Assembly: GCA_013397845.1 (NCBI GenBank)
Contig: VZTG01003746.1
Coordinates: 1-64,000 of the forward strand
DNA length: 64,000 nt
Origin: Melanocharis versteri
Lineage: Eukaryota > Chordata > Aves > Passeriformes > Melanocharitidae
Direction: 5' to 3'
Position numbers and translations under genes: made by a program. This document shows, in pieces, positions 13,461 to 26,600 of this stretch; within the stretch, counting starts at the first letter, position 1, and each line of letters begins with the position of its first letter. The notes below the pieces were generated by a model. The model was not told the DNA's origin and did no database searches. It was given only the letters and a program-made list of their open reading frames with translations.

Positions 13461-14605
13461 CACAGTATCAGTGAGCCATTGAGGTTGGAAGCACTTCTTA
13501 AGATCATTTAGCTCAGTAAATTGGAGCAGGCTGCCCAGGATGGGGTCCATGCTGGTTTTGACCACAAATATGGAGACTCAGCAGCTTTTCAGCAACGTGT
13601 TTCAGCGTTTGATTGTGCTTATAGTAAAATTTAGGGTGGTGGCGGTGGTGATGTTTAAATGGGTTTTCCTCTGTGTTAGTTTGTGTCTGTACATCTTTTG
13701 ATTTCATACTTGGCCTCCAGCTGGACCTCTTCCTGTTGTTCATAACCCCTTCAATTTCCAGTTCAGTTCACTCTTCATTTTTATCTGGCCCGTACTTCAT
13801 TAGTTTGTCCATAAGAACATAATGGGAGACAGTGTCAAAAACCCTCTTGATGTCAGGGTAAAAAAATACCTGCTGCTCTTCTCTTATCTACCAAGCCAGT
13901 CAACTCTTTACAAATGGCCCTCAGGCTGATTAAGTGTGTTTTATTCTTGATAAATCCACCTTCTTGTCCTTTGTATGTTTGGAAGCCTTTCTTGTTGCCC
14001 TTCATGTCCCATTCCAGATAGAAATCCAAGTGGGTTTCGGCCTTCCCATGGGCTTTGGCTTTCCTAACCCCTATCACTGCATGCTCAGACAGTGTCTTTG
14101 TTTCTTCTGGATCACCTGGGTCATGCTTGTGATCCTTATACACTCCCTTTTTACATTTGAGTTCAGTCAGAGCCTCTTTTTTGTCCATGCAGGCTTCCTG
14201 CCACCTCTGCTTGATTCTTTGCACACTGATAAGGACCATTCTTGAGCTTGTAGGAGGAGATCCATGAAAATCAGCCAGCTCTCCTGGACCCCTCTTCTCT
14301 CCAGGACAGCCTCCTTTGAAATTCTTCCAAGCTGATCACTGGGCAGTCCTTTTCTCTGGAAGTCCAGGGCTGTGAGGCTGTTATATGGCTTTGCTCTCTG
14401 CTCTCAGGATCCTGAACCTTGTTGTTCACAGTCACTGTAGCCAAGGTGGCCCCTGAACTTCATGCTCTCAATAATTCTACCTTTTCTGTAAATATGAGGT
14501 TTGGCAGATTGCCTGTTCCTTTTTGGAATCTCAGTCACCTGTGTCAGAAGGTGACTGTTGACACATTCTGGAAACCTACTGGATTGCTTGTGTTCTGCTG
14601 TGATG
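13461..14605 (-). mobile_element. CR1 non-LTR retrotransposon, 5'-truncated and internally deleted
   Basis: Read on the minus strand, this is the 3' half of a CR1 LINE. From 14605 downward it matches the CR1 ORF2 stretch after the endonuclease. The clearest part is a 128-codon frame (14239-13853) containing RKAKA and KGNKKGF, typical of the CR1 linker before the reverse transcriptase. The frame then jumps into a later part of the reverse transcriptase (motif FDTVSH at 13839-13822). The region before that core, and the rest of the domain after it, are missing. Positions 13750-13461 match the CR1 3' tail, which in this orientation reads GAGGTTGGAAG, then GAGCAGGCTGCCCAGGATGG. A full CR1 is about 4.5 kb and this copy keeps about 1.15 kb. 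It lacks a complete catalytic domain and is dead. Boundaries are good to perhaps 20 bases. Confidence 0.9.
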
Positions 14606-17600
14606 TTAATAAAATTATTAAAAATAATTAATATTTTATTGCATTTGTTTTTGTGAATACCTTCTGAATTGGTCTAGTACCAGGTAAAGCCCTTAGAGGC
14701 TGTTGGCCAGGATCTTGTACAGGGGAATTAAATGCAGAGAAGAGGAAGTTTCAGTAGAGAATTAATCTGTTTTGTCATACAGCATAATTTGAAAGCCAGG
14801 ATATAAATTTGATAAGAAAAGGAGTGAAGAGGTTTGGAAAAAGACTGTTAAATTAAACTGAAACAACAGCTTGCATTCCTGCAGTTAAGTAGTTTTTAGT
14901 TATTGTTTGATGTCAGTTTCATTTTCGAAATCTGGTTGAAAGTATTTTGGTAAGTTGTTCTGTCTTCATGTCTTGCTGCATCTTAGTGGAGTGCAGGTCT
15001 CCTGTCGTCATTTGACATGTGATATTTCGTGCAAACACACTCAGGTTGTGGTACTTCTGCCGTTTGACCTGAAGTTGCTGAGTGGTGATTTTTTTAAAAA
15101 TAATTTCTCATTTAAAGGCAAGGTCAGAAAATACATTGTCCTTTTACAGACGTAGTAAAAAATGATAGCAAAAGCCTGCAGAAGAGAGCCACTTCTCTAG
15201 TACCAAATATTTTTGCACAGGCCCATTACTGTCACTTATGTAATGAGGAGCTTGGCATGAGTGTAGTAGTTAATGATTGATGGGTCACAGTGTGTGTACT
15301 CACACTTGGGACAAGACTGTAAAATACATTCCTAAGATACACTGTGAGCTTAATATGATGCTAGGTGAAATTTTTGTTAAGGATCAAGAACTGCTGCTGG
15401 CTAAAAGAAGGTTGTGGTGACACAAGGCAGACTTTCTGCTGAAATATAAGCAACTCTGAATGTAATTCATGTGACTTTGTTATATAGTCAGTAGTCAACC
15501 TGTAGTTTTCCACTGATAAACCTCTTGCTTGTTTCTTGGTTTCTGCTAGTGTGTTGCTTTTCCTTCTATTCCCCCCATTCAGCTGTGCTTGTTGTTCTTT
15601 AATTTCTTTTTGAATGTTGTAGTTTTCTATAACTTGTTTCGTAGGATTTTTTGGCTGTAATATTAGTACTCCCCTGAGTACTGACAGAAGTCTGATACCT
15701 GATATGTTATGATTGATTTAGGACTTGCTTGTTAAAATGATATGTTTTTCTTGAAATGGTAATTTCATTAAGTTTCACTGGCACATCAATTTCAGACTTT
15801 GAATGTAGCTCTCACAGACTGTCTTGAACTTCTCGATGACATTTTGTATGGTGTATTCTTTTACATACGGAAAATGTGTTGGTGGGTGAACAGTTTTTCA
15901 GTCTGTTGGAATATACTGGCTTGGGTGGGTTTATGTGATGTATCCTGGGTTTGTGCACTTGAATTTCTGGCTCAGGTTGTTTGTATTAGTCTTTAGTTAT
16001 TGAAAGTTTCTTTGAGATTTTAAGTGCTAGTACAATTATTCCATATTTACCAGGAGTCTTTAGAGTGGGATTTTTTTTACCTTTTTAATTAGTTTTGTAC
16101 TGTAGCCCTGAACTTTTCAGTTAAAAAAATTAAAATAAAGTCTTTGAGCCTTTATTCTATCCAGCTTTTTTAGAAAGGGAATCTGTTACTCATTAATGTA
16201 CTTAGTGTTTAGTATTCAATATGGAGGTAAGTTTTTAATGTGTGACAGATTATTCATGTTCAGTTAAGTCTTAGCGTGCCTTTGTATGTTGTCAATCACA
16301 CCTGCCATGCATCTTAAGAATGAGGACCACTTAATGCCCTCTCTCATCCCTTCTCATCATGTCCTCTTCCTACTGAACTCTTACTTCCTCTATTGCTGGG
16401 GTTTCTTTCCATTATTTAATATGTGGCAAGACTTCCTCCTTTAATGGGTAGAAGACTTAAAGGCCAGGGAATTACATGCTGATTTTGCAGCTCTGGAAGT
16501 CATTGTTCAAACAACCCCATGAGGGGAAAAAAATTAATATCACTGTGAGTAGTGCTGCGGGTGTAATTGTTGTTGCTGTGCTTGTGTAGCATATCTGGTT
16601 GGTCATACTGTTCACAACATTTGTACTCCGTAATCTCTGAAGGTTGTTGGTGTCATTCCCCATCTGTTTGCTGCTGTGTTCCTCCCACAAGACCATGCCC
16701 AGTGTTTGGCCCTCGCTGCAGGGTGTGACAAACTGGGGAGAGGGAAGGCATTCAGGGCCTGGAGTGCCTGCCTGGACAGGAGGCCACTGGCACCAGATTT
16801 GCTCAGCCTGAAGCCGGGAAGGCTGAGGAGGCAGCTGGATGGGGCCTTCAGCCTCTGGAAAGGGAAGGGAGGGGGAGGTGGGTGCAGAAGGGAAACTCCA
16901 GCTGAATGCAAGGAGAAAAAATTACAGATATGGCTTTTCATCATCCCGCATGAGTTTTTACTAGGGTGATGATTAGGTCAAATTTACAGTTCCTCTTTAT
17001 TGCCTAACTTTGGAGGATGAAATTTCGGTAAAGAAAATGAGAATCAGGTTGACTTTCTTAGGAGTGTTTTGTCTATGTTTTCTATATTAACAACTTTTTT
17101 CAGGTTCAACGCTCAGGAAAAATGAAGGTACAAATTTGCTTTCCAGAGTTTCCTTTCTTGCTTTATCCTTATGCTGGGGAATTCCAGAGATTGTGTTTTA
17201 AACTCAGTTCTTGGAAACCCTTCATATTTTTTTTCATTGGGCTTTAACTTCTTAGTGTAAATAATTCTCTCTGTCAAGACCTTGGGAATAAGGAGTAGAA
17301 AAGATGGATCCGAGATCAGTGTGCTTCTAAGAGTGATAAATCTGAAGGAAATGGTGGAGTTATGATTTAGGCCATTGTACCACAGCTGCCATGCTTGGCC
17401 TTTATTTATTAGTGAGATCAATGGATGTTATTACTGATTTCTAAATAACATTAGTTACGTGACTATTTGTGTGCAGGGTTGGAGATAGGCTTGTGAGTAG
17501 CTCTCGATTTGGTGGAAATGGAACCCTATTGGCCAGGGTTTTGGTGTGGCTCTGCTTGTACCCTTTCATTAATAGTAAACACTCCAAAATATTTGTAAGC

Positions 17601-20600
17601 TAAAAAAATGAGATTTTGCACAGCTTTCTGCTATATAGAAAGCTGAAAGGAAAACAAAATTATTTGATTGGGTTAGAAATTAAGGGAATATATCTCCACT
17701 CCCTACTGATTAAATTAGAGTAAGTCCTTGCTTCTAGAATTAGCTTCAGATGAGGCTTTTTATTTATTCATTTTCTGTTACAAATTGAGCAAAGATGATA
17801 TTTCTCAGAAACCAGTTCCTTCTAGTTCATGGGAAGTTTTACTTCCATCTCCTCTGAGGCCTGGCTGCACTTCTGGTGGCATTCTTAGCAGTTTCTGGCT
17901 GAAGTGGTTCACTGAAGGGGCAAAGCAGTAAGCTGTTAGGCTGGCCAAGCCCATCACTTCTAGAAATGTCATGCAGGCTTGAGAGATCATTTGGAAAGTG
18001 GAACTTACTTATTATTAGTTGGATTTTTTGTGCCGATGTATGGTAGTGTGCTAATAGGAGCAAACTTCTGTTTTTTAAGATGCTTCCTGCATTTAGGGAA
18101 GCAAACATTCTTTGTCTTAACCGTTCAAAGGATGCCCTGACTTTTTTTCTAGGAGTTTTGGAATGATGAATTGTGCCACCAGCATAGTGAGGTTTAAGAC
18201 CATAATTCTAAGCGACACATCGTTACTGAGATCTACTTAGATACTATCCCCGCGGAGCTACATGTGTTGAGTCTGTGGTTTTTTGCAATCAGTGTATTTC
18301 CCTTTAGTGGTAAGCACTAAAAATTACCCTGGGTTCACAGTGTAATTGAAATGTTGAGGCCAGAGGGTGAAGCTATTGACTTCCTCTGTAAATGCAATGG
18401 GGCAGTGCTTCTAGTTGACAAAAAACAGGTCTTTGCCAGTGCTACAGCAGTGTTTTGCATACTGTTTGTTTTTGTCATAAAAGTTCCTTTTATTCTGTGG
18501 TTAAGAATTAAAAAGGTTTTAAATTCCATTGTATGAAAGAATTATTAAGTATCATGTCAAATCTCTTTCATGCCACAGGTAATTTGCCTGTTACATACAG
18601 ACAAATTCAGACACCTGGCTTCTCTGCACTTTTGATCATTTAGGCATGCGTTGCAGTAATTTTACATAGTGCTTATCACGTTTCATCTGCAAATACATTC
18701 CGTTGTCTGAGCTGTAAAAATAAGTGGGATTTTGGATGAACTCCTTTCTTCAGCATAATGCTGCTTTTAGCATCTGCCTGGTCTGTAGTTCACTGTTTTG
18801 AATTTCCTAACTAGATGCTTAGACCTGGAGCTATACCCCATAAAAAGAAGTGCAACACTATCTTTGCTCTGCCTCTATTTTGTGAATTTGAACTCTTGCT
18901 CCCTAGAAAAACATGATCTTTAGCTCTACAGACATACAGAAGATGAGGAAAGTACAGTTTAATCTACTGGAAAATTAATGTTGAAAAAAAAGTTTATTGT
19001 TCTACCTGTACTCATATAATATTTTTTGCCAAGAAAAAGTGTCTGACTTCGTAATTTTCAGTTATGATGTTTTTTCCCTAAAGAGTGTATATAAGCATTA
19101 TAGGATTGAAATATATTAAAAGCACTGGCTTATGGTTCTGCAAGTTTCTTCTTTTTCTTTTGATGAAAAGATCACATTATCTGCATTTCTGTAGAATAAT
19201 TGCATACTGAAGTAGCAGAAGGCAGTATGGGTGAAAATGCAAGGCTCGTTTTCTTCAGGCGAAGGATAGTGTCAGAAGCAAGTGATGTAATGGAGTGAAG
19301 AAGTAAAAATTCTTGAATCTGATTTCTTTTGTTCATGGCGTCAGTCTGCCATCTGCCCATCTGTTAGCTGCTCTGCAGTTGCCCTTGAGGTCCCTGGCCA
19401 ATTTTGGTCAAATTTCAAGGCAGGAAGAAGGTCTCAGAGATAATGAAGTGCCTGGAAATTCAGAGCCACTCAGTAGGTAGATGGAAGAGAAGCCCCAGCT
19501 AATGCCTCACACTGAAGGTGAGATGAGGGAGCTCTTGTGGCCAGTCAGCACATGCGTGACTGCCAAAAAAACATTCTTTCCTTTACAGGGGATCTGACAG
19601 GATGAAAGAAGATGAGGGGGAGTTACAAGATGTATGAGACTGAAGTCAGTTCTACTACTCATGTAGCAACTTGATATGTTTAATTTGTTTCTAAAATAAA
19701 CCTTGCACCTTCTTAGAATTCCAGAGCTCCCTTGAAAAATTGGATAACTTCTTTTAAAGGGTATTTTCTTCCAAGTCGATCTACCTTTGGATGAATGAAG
19801 ACTTTAGAGACGAGATGGAAATTTGCACGATGGTGGGGAAGAGTTTTGATCAAGTGCACATATTTTATAAAACAAACAAAAAATACTGGATGGAAGTCAT
19901 GAAAGTTAGTTTCAGATTGTGTTACATGACTGATCTGATAACACTGTTTGTGCAAAACTGGGCTCATTCCTAATAGAAGAAATTCTGGAAAAATGGAAGG
20001 AAAATCTGAATTTTTGAATCTGTTCCAGTTATGTAAATTGCCTACTGAGATTACTAGATATTATAGAGATTAATCTTTGAGATTTTTTTAAAAAGACTAG
20101 AGTTTAAACCTCTGAAAACATAGCATATGGAAGCAAGGTTATAGGGTCTAAACTAAAATTTTATTTATAAACTTGATGTACAGGGAACAGGGGTGTTTGA
20201 TTTTGTTGTTTGTTCGAGGTATATCATCTTCATTCAAAGGAACGGAAGCTCCCTCAAAGTTCTAGACAAGCCTCTGGCACTGTGCAAGTTAACAAAATTT
20301 GGGGACAGTCAGAAGAGAAAGCTAGGCATAAGTCGTGAAGCTGTATTAGTTAACAATCTGTTTTTATTTAACTCTTCTTCTCTTGGGAGTGACAAGTGGT
20401 GATACTTCTTTCTCTGCTGAGTTCTGTAGCTTGAATGTGACAGGACTTCTCTGTACAGCATTATGTTGCCTGTAATCAATACAACAAATTGCCTGACAGA
20501 TTTGAAAACCTAACCCAGAGTAGCTTTATTTGTAGCATATGTTAGCTAGTGTATTTACACTTCATCCTGCTCCAAAAGGAGAGTAGAAGTGCAGGTGTGG

Positions 20601-23600
20601 AGAACATTGTTCATTAGTAATCCAGTATCTTAGAGTCTGTGTCCCCTGCCCATGCATCTGCAGGAAAAAATGTGCTAACAAAGGACTTCAGACTGCACTG
20701 AGTAATTCGGTGTAAATAATGTTTCTACATGGCGCCTTCCTCCCTAGCATTTGTGTAACACTAACAATGTGGGAGTTCTACTCAAGCTGTACATTTGTGA
20801 GACCACAGGTGGGAGCAGGAGAAAGGCTTTTGGAAAGGCTCCTGTGAAGAGTACTTTGAGATCTCTCTTGGTGTGGAGGTGAAGTGGCTGAGGACGGTGT
20901 TCAGCATACACGGGCCTCGCCAGCTGGAGTGCAGCAGCCTTCAGCAAGTTTGCTCTAGGAGCTTAGGGCTCTTGCTGCTATGGGAAACCTACAGGGAGGT
21001 ATTAAGGAATGTAATGTTCACTTACAAGTTTTTTTTCTAGGGTTTTTAGGACATGTTTACAATGACTGATCATTACTTGACTTTTGGGAGAGCGATTCTA
21101 AAAGAAGCTCACATTGTCATTCTGAAGTCTTAACAACTTGAAGAACTAGTGCTGAGTTTGAAGCTTTTTGACTCTGATAGTGCAGATGGTAAAGTTTAAA
21201 ATTATAGAGATTGCCAGTCTGTAAGGATAAGTTATTGTTTAACAAAAACATATTTTCATTATTCATGGAAAAAACCCTGTATGTTAAGAATAGCAAAATA
21301 AAGATGTTCTATGAAAAATAAGATCAATAATACTGTGTAATATGTTTTCCAGCATGCCAAAACTGATTTTCTGGGTTTGTTTCTTGGTTTTTAGTTCAGT
21401 CAATGATACTAGTTAAGTGAAAGAAATGTTAGGAAATTTTTTATTGTAGTTGAAATTGGACTTCTGCTTTCTGCAGTTGGAGCTTATGTTTTTGACTCAG
21501 TACAGTCCCTTTCTTGTTCCACTGCTGGACTGCCTTACAGCTGAGGGAAAAAGAAGGCAAGGGAAGCAAAGGTGATTATTTTGCTAGCTGATAAGCTTGA
21601 GCTGCTTCACACATGCTCTAGTAATTTTATTTTAATGAAGATTTTATTTTCTCATTTTAGCTGGCATCAGGAAGAGCTCAGCTGTTCTAATTGCCTGTTA
21701 AGTGAGGCTATGTTAGCTTCAAAATTTGTACTTTGTGTTGAAGGACAGTTCTGCTGTTACTCTCTATGTATCAGAGTTGTGCTTTGAAATAGACCATGTA
21801 GTCAAGTACTGAGAACCTACTGTTCTAACGGAAATAGGAGGATTTCATTGAAAAGGTCTTAATATGCAATAGTTCTTATGTTTACTAACAGTAATAATTT
21901 TTGATTTTGAATGCGTCTGAATGTGGAGAAAGAAGGAATACGTGTGTGTTCGGATCAGGTTGGCGCTGTGTCTGGAGTGACGTGGGTGTTGCTTTCTGGG
22001 ATTGTCTTTCAGGAAGGCGGTTCTCTGTACACAAACAGCTCAGCCTTCTGAACACCCCCTGGTCTCAATAAGAGGGTGTTGGGCTGTAAGTGATGGTGCT
22101 TCAGTGTGGTCACAATTGCTGATTAGCTTTATGCTAGCCTTGAATTTAGAGATTACTAAATTATTGAAAAGACTTAATTGTATTATAATAGATTTGCTGT
22201 CTAAATAAATGTCCCAATAAATTGAAAGGATTTTCTGTGATCACCAGAGCTATTACTGTATTTTCCTATGTGTTTCTAAAGGCATTAATGTATGTCGGGA
22301 TTCTGTTTTAGTACAATGGAAATTTTGGGATTCTGAAGTGCAGTCTTAAGCAGGCAAGTAACTCGGTTCTGGCTTTGTACTGGGATCAGAAAATAGCAGA
22401 GCTGATTGTGTGGCACTGCAGTGTAGTGAAGAATGGGAAGACAACAGGAAGTCTCTGTTAGAATTCTTCCTGTGGTGGTGCTCAAGCCAGTTGTGAACCC
22501 ATGTGTGTTCAGATAGGATCACTAATACTGTACGTGAAAAGCCTTCTGTAAAAGAAAATGTGTGTGCTGTTGGTACCAAAGCCACTACATTTAGTGGGAT
22601 TTGATTTAGATGCTTTTACCATCATTCCTGGGGATAAAAAAAAACAAGAAAGAAAAGAAGACCTGCTGACTTTGTAACCTGGTCATGACTGCATCATTGC
22701 TGGTGTGTACAGTGTCTTCCTACTAGAGATTCAGACGTAACCTAGAAACAATTAGTAATGTATTTTACAGTTGTTTTCACAAGGACAAATAAGTGATGGT
22801 GGGTGGTGCATTGTGGTAGGAATAAGCATTGCAGTATTTTTTTTCCATGTTTTGCTTGGACATGAAAAATTACCATGTAGAGAAAGTTCAAATTAAGTCA
22901 CATTGCATTTTGTCTTAGACTGGAGATGATGTAAAATAGCCAGGTGAATAGTACTAATGTGATTTAAAATGCATTTAACAAATAGACTTTTGTAAAATAT
23001 TTGGTATATTTTGCTGTTTTCATCCTCTACTGACACAAAAAACTAAGGATAGTGAGGGCAAGTGGACACTGAAGCAGTACCGGTATAGTTGTGTGTCCTG
23101 TTAGACAAACGGGAATTTCCACAGGAGCAGTACGTTTGCCATCCAGGAACTTGCAGGTGGAAAGCAAATGAGCTGCTCTTGAGAAACATTGAGCTTGTAG
23201 GTAGCAGTGATGATAGCTTGAGTAAACTTACATGTTCTCAGGAGTTTGATCTCATTAACACCATAAACGTTACCAAGTCCTTAATGGTGTGACAGAAGTA
23301 CACTTTGCATGAGTACACATGGCTTTTATTTCTTACTCAGTCCTCACTAAACTTGGCTGTGCATTTCTCAAATAAAACAGTGTTAAAAGCTTGCTTCCAG
23401 TTTCTAAAGATTGCCAGCTGCTTTACTAGAGTGCAGTTTGAGGAATCAGATCCTGTTTTATATCCAGTATATTCATTTTTATGGGATAACTTGCAAAATG
23501 ATACTTTCCTATAGCTGAAGCTAGTAAAAAGTCACATTTTGTTTGGATGTTGATTGCTCGCTGAAACAGAGAGATCTGTGGCTAAATATGTCAGATAAAG

Positions 23601-26600
23601 AAATGGGAATGCTAGAAGTTGGTTAGAGAAGGGAAACACAGAACTAGTCTACTGAAAATAACTACGGCTGAAATCCAAAGAAGTGGGCACTGTTTGAGCT
23701 TAACTGGTGAACCGAACTGATTACTCAAGAGAAAAGGACTTTTCTTTGTTGTGACTCAAACTGACACTTGACAGATGAATCCTGCTATTGCATGTCCTTC
23801 TTGGAAGCAAACATGATAGTGAAGTTGTCTTGAGAGTAGATGCAGGAGAATTTTTGAAGAATTAGGCAGCCGAAGTGCTGCTGCTACCTCACTGCATGAG
23901 TTTTTAAAACAATTGCTAGAACAACTCTCTCTATATGATTTAGATATTGTGAATTTGTTTGCAGGGTGGTGGAATGATGTGTTTATGAAATGCGTCACAA
24001 AATATGTCGTTGGATTCATCTAATGAGCTTATACATTGATAAAATACAAGTTGCATTTATGCAGAAGAAAAATGACAGTTGTGCTAATCGCAGTTATTTT
24101 CTTCTGCCCTTAGTTTCTGAAGGAAAGGTGATGTGTCGTGGTCTCCCTTAGTTTCTTGGTTTTTGGACTAAAATACCAGTAGAGTTGTAGCAGACTGGTA
24201 TGCATGTGTTAAGCAGCCTGAAATGATACTGTCCCAGCTGTTGTACCCTGCCTTTTTTCCCCCTAAGGATCTCTTGTGTTTGTAATTCTATGAACTGTGT
24301 TGCATCTTAAAAAGGAGTTGTTACAGAGGGAAGGAAACATTCCAGATATTTTTTTTCCACTATGGAGAGAGAGATGGTTTTTGTATTTACTGTTTCTTCC
24401 TTTTTTTTTAATGTTCATCGTTTTTTTGTAACAATTTCAATGATAGGAAAGAATTTAGAATGGAATCATATTTCAGCCTCTTCCTGCTGTTGACTTGGTT
24501 TGTAGGAACTTTTTTCCTTGTCGGTCTTTGTGACCTGAGCAATGAAAACACTACTTCTTCAGACGTGTTTTTCCTTTTTTGTTCTCATGCACTTCTCAAT
24601 TTCATTTGCTAAAAAACACCCAGATTTCCACCAGAGCTTCACCATCATCATTGTCAGTCTACACTTCGTTGGTAAAGGATTTACCCTTTCAAAGAATCAT
24701 TGCAAGTTCTGAACAGCATCTTTCTGGTACACGCTTCACTATGTGCTGCTGATGTGCTGACCCTCGTGTATGGTTTGTGTATTTACTCACGTAGAAAAAA
24801 GTGTCTGGAGTTTTAGGGAAATGGAGGCCCTTCCTTTCTGTGTGCATGAGCTGTTTGCTGTTTCAGAAAGCTCGCTGCAGTTTTTAGAGGGAAGTCTAGA
24901 TACTTGAGGGGCACAATTTTAGGGAAATTGTGCCTCTTTTCTACTGTTCCTTTTTAACCTTCTAGAATCTTCATACAAAGACAGAGAGTTCTGAAAGAGT
25001 TGAGGAAGTTGTTTCTGACCTGTTTTTAGCTCAGTTACCTCAAAATACTGAGATCTTAAACCTGGTTTTTAGCTCCAGGAGAAAGCACTGGACTTGGTGA
25101 TAGGTGTGAAACGACACTGGATTGGCTCTTGATTTTTTTATTTAATAAATTGCATAATTGAGGTTCAGTTTCATTGTGTTCTTGGAATTCTAAGTGGTCC
25201 CTTCATTATTTTAAGAGGCGGAAAGCTGGCCAGCAGTAGAACTTCAAAACCTGGATGTCATCATCATCTGTTTTTCAGTCAAAGCTCAGTGTGTGATAAG
25301 GAGCTCTCTGGGCAATTGAGTGCTGGACTCAAATTGTCTCTGGACAGAGAGTCCTTTGGTGCCTGCTAGTGTTGATGTATGTCATCTGTCATTCTCCAGT
25401 TAAGCTGTGGGTGCGTCTTTAAATGCTTTGCTGGCCTCCAAATTGGAAATTCAGTGTGGAAGCTTTGCTTTTATATTTTGAGCAAAACTTTTAAAAAGTT
25501 TATGTTTACAACAAAAATTATTTCAGTTTCGCTTCTGCATTAAACCTTTTGAAGGAGGGCATTGGTAAATTGACTGTCGAAGGCAAAAAGGGAAGCCCTC
25601 TCTTCATTTTATGCCCGCTTTAAGGAAGTTTCATACATAGTAACCATGCTTAGGAGGAATAAAAACGGCCTCCCAAAAAACATATTAACATAAAGAAAAC
25701 AAGGTTAGAACATGTGGGTGCTGAACTAGTGGAATTTGATTTAATATCATGCCAGGAAGGAGATTTGTCTCTTGTAAATGAGGGCAATTGTCAAGCTGGC
25801 TGATGATGATCAGGAACGGTTTTCAGTAACAGCAGATCCAAATTTACAAGTGTAAAGACTGATTTGGAGAAAAACTTTGAGACAGTCCGTTTTAAGCAAT
25901 AACTGCAATTTACTGCTGAAGGTGCTGCTCTTGCAGCAGTTTGTGAACTCCTTTTACCTGAGGCACTTCAGTAAAGACTCAAGCTTGCAACAACATTGGT
26001 CCTCAGCTCATTCTTGTGCCTGCTGGAATTTACAAGCATTTCAATACTAACCTTTGGCCGCAGCTGCCAGGCCAAGACTGTCTGTTCCTGGAAATGTTCT
26101 CCTATTGCTCTGTATTGCTATTTATGTTTTTATCTGCAGTATTTAGACACTTTTGCATATACTGCAGTGATGTATAAGAACTGTCCAGATTGTAGGACAT
26201 AAAAAATGGGTTTAGGATTTCCTTGAAACAGATTTGAAAATGAATGGAAAGTAACAGGTAAGTAACGGCTGCTGACCTTATGGAAAGAGTTACACAAATT
26301 TGATTCTGAGTTGTAACTGCTGTTTTTTTAATAATAACATACTGTACAGTAGGAGATTTCTAATATAATATGTTGAACAGTTTATTAGGAGTTTGAGTGC
26401 TTCATAGGAAATAAACATGAAGCGACATTTGATGAATAATTAGATAATTGACAGTAATACCAATTGCTGCAGAATTGTACTAAAATACTGTTTGAGAAGA
26501 ACTTGGTTGATGTTGATTTTAGTATAGAACAGCAGTCTTCTCTTAATTTTCCAGATCTACTTTCCCTCTTCCCTCTACCTTATTTAGTTGATGACAGCAT

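Noticed and set aside
24240..24305. Possible old CR1 3' end (TAATTCTATGAACTG)
   Set aside because: Only one degenerate unit of the terminal repeat and no CR1 body beside it.
25795..25875. C/D-box-like snoRNA pattern (TGATGA followed by CTGA)
   Set aside because: The flanks cannot form the required terminal stem and the guide region has no convincing D' box.
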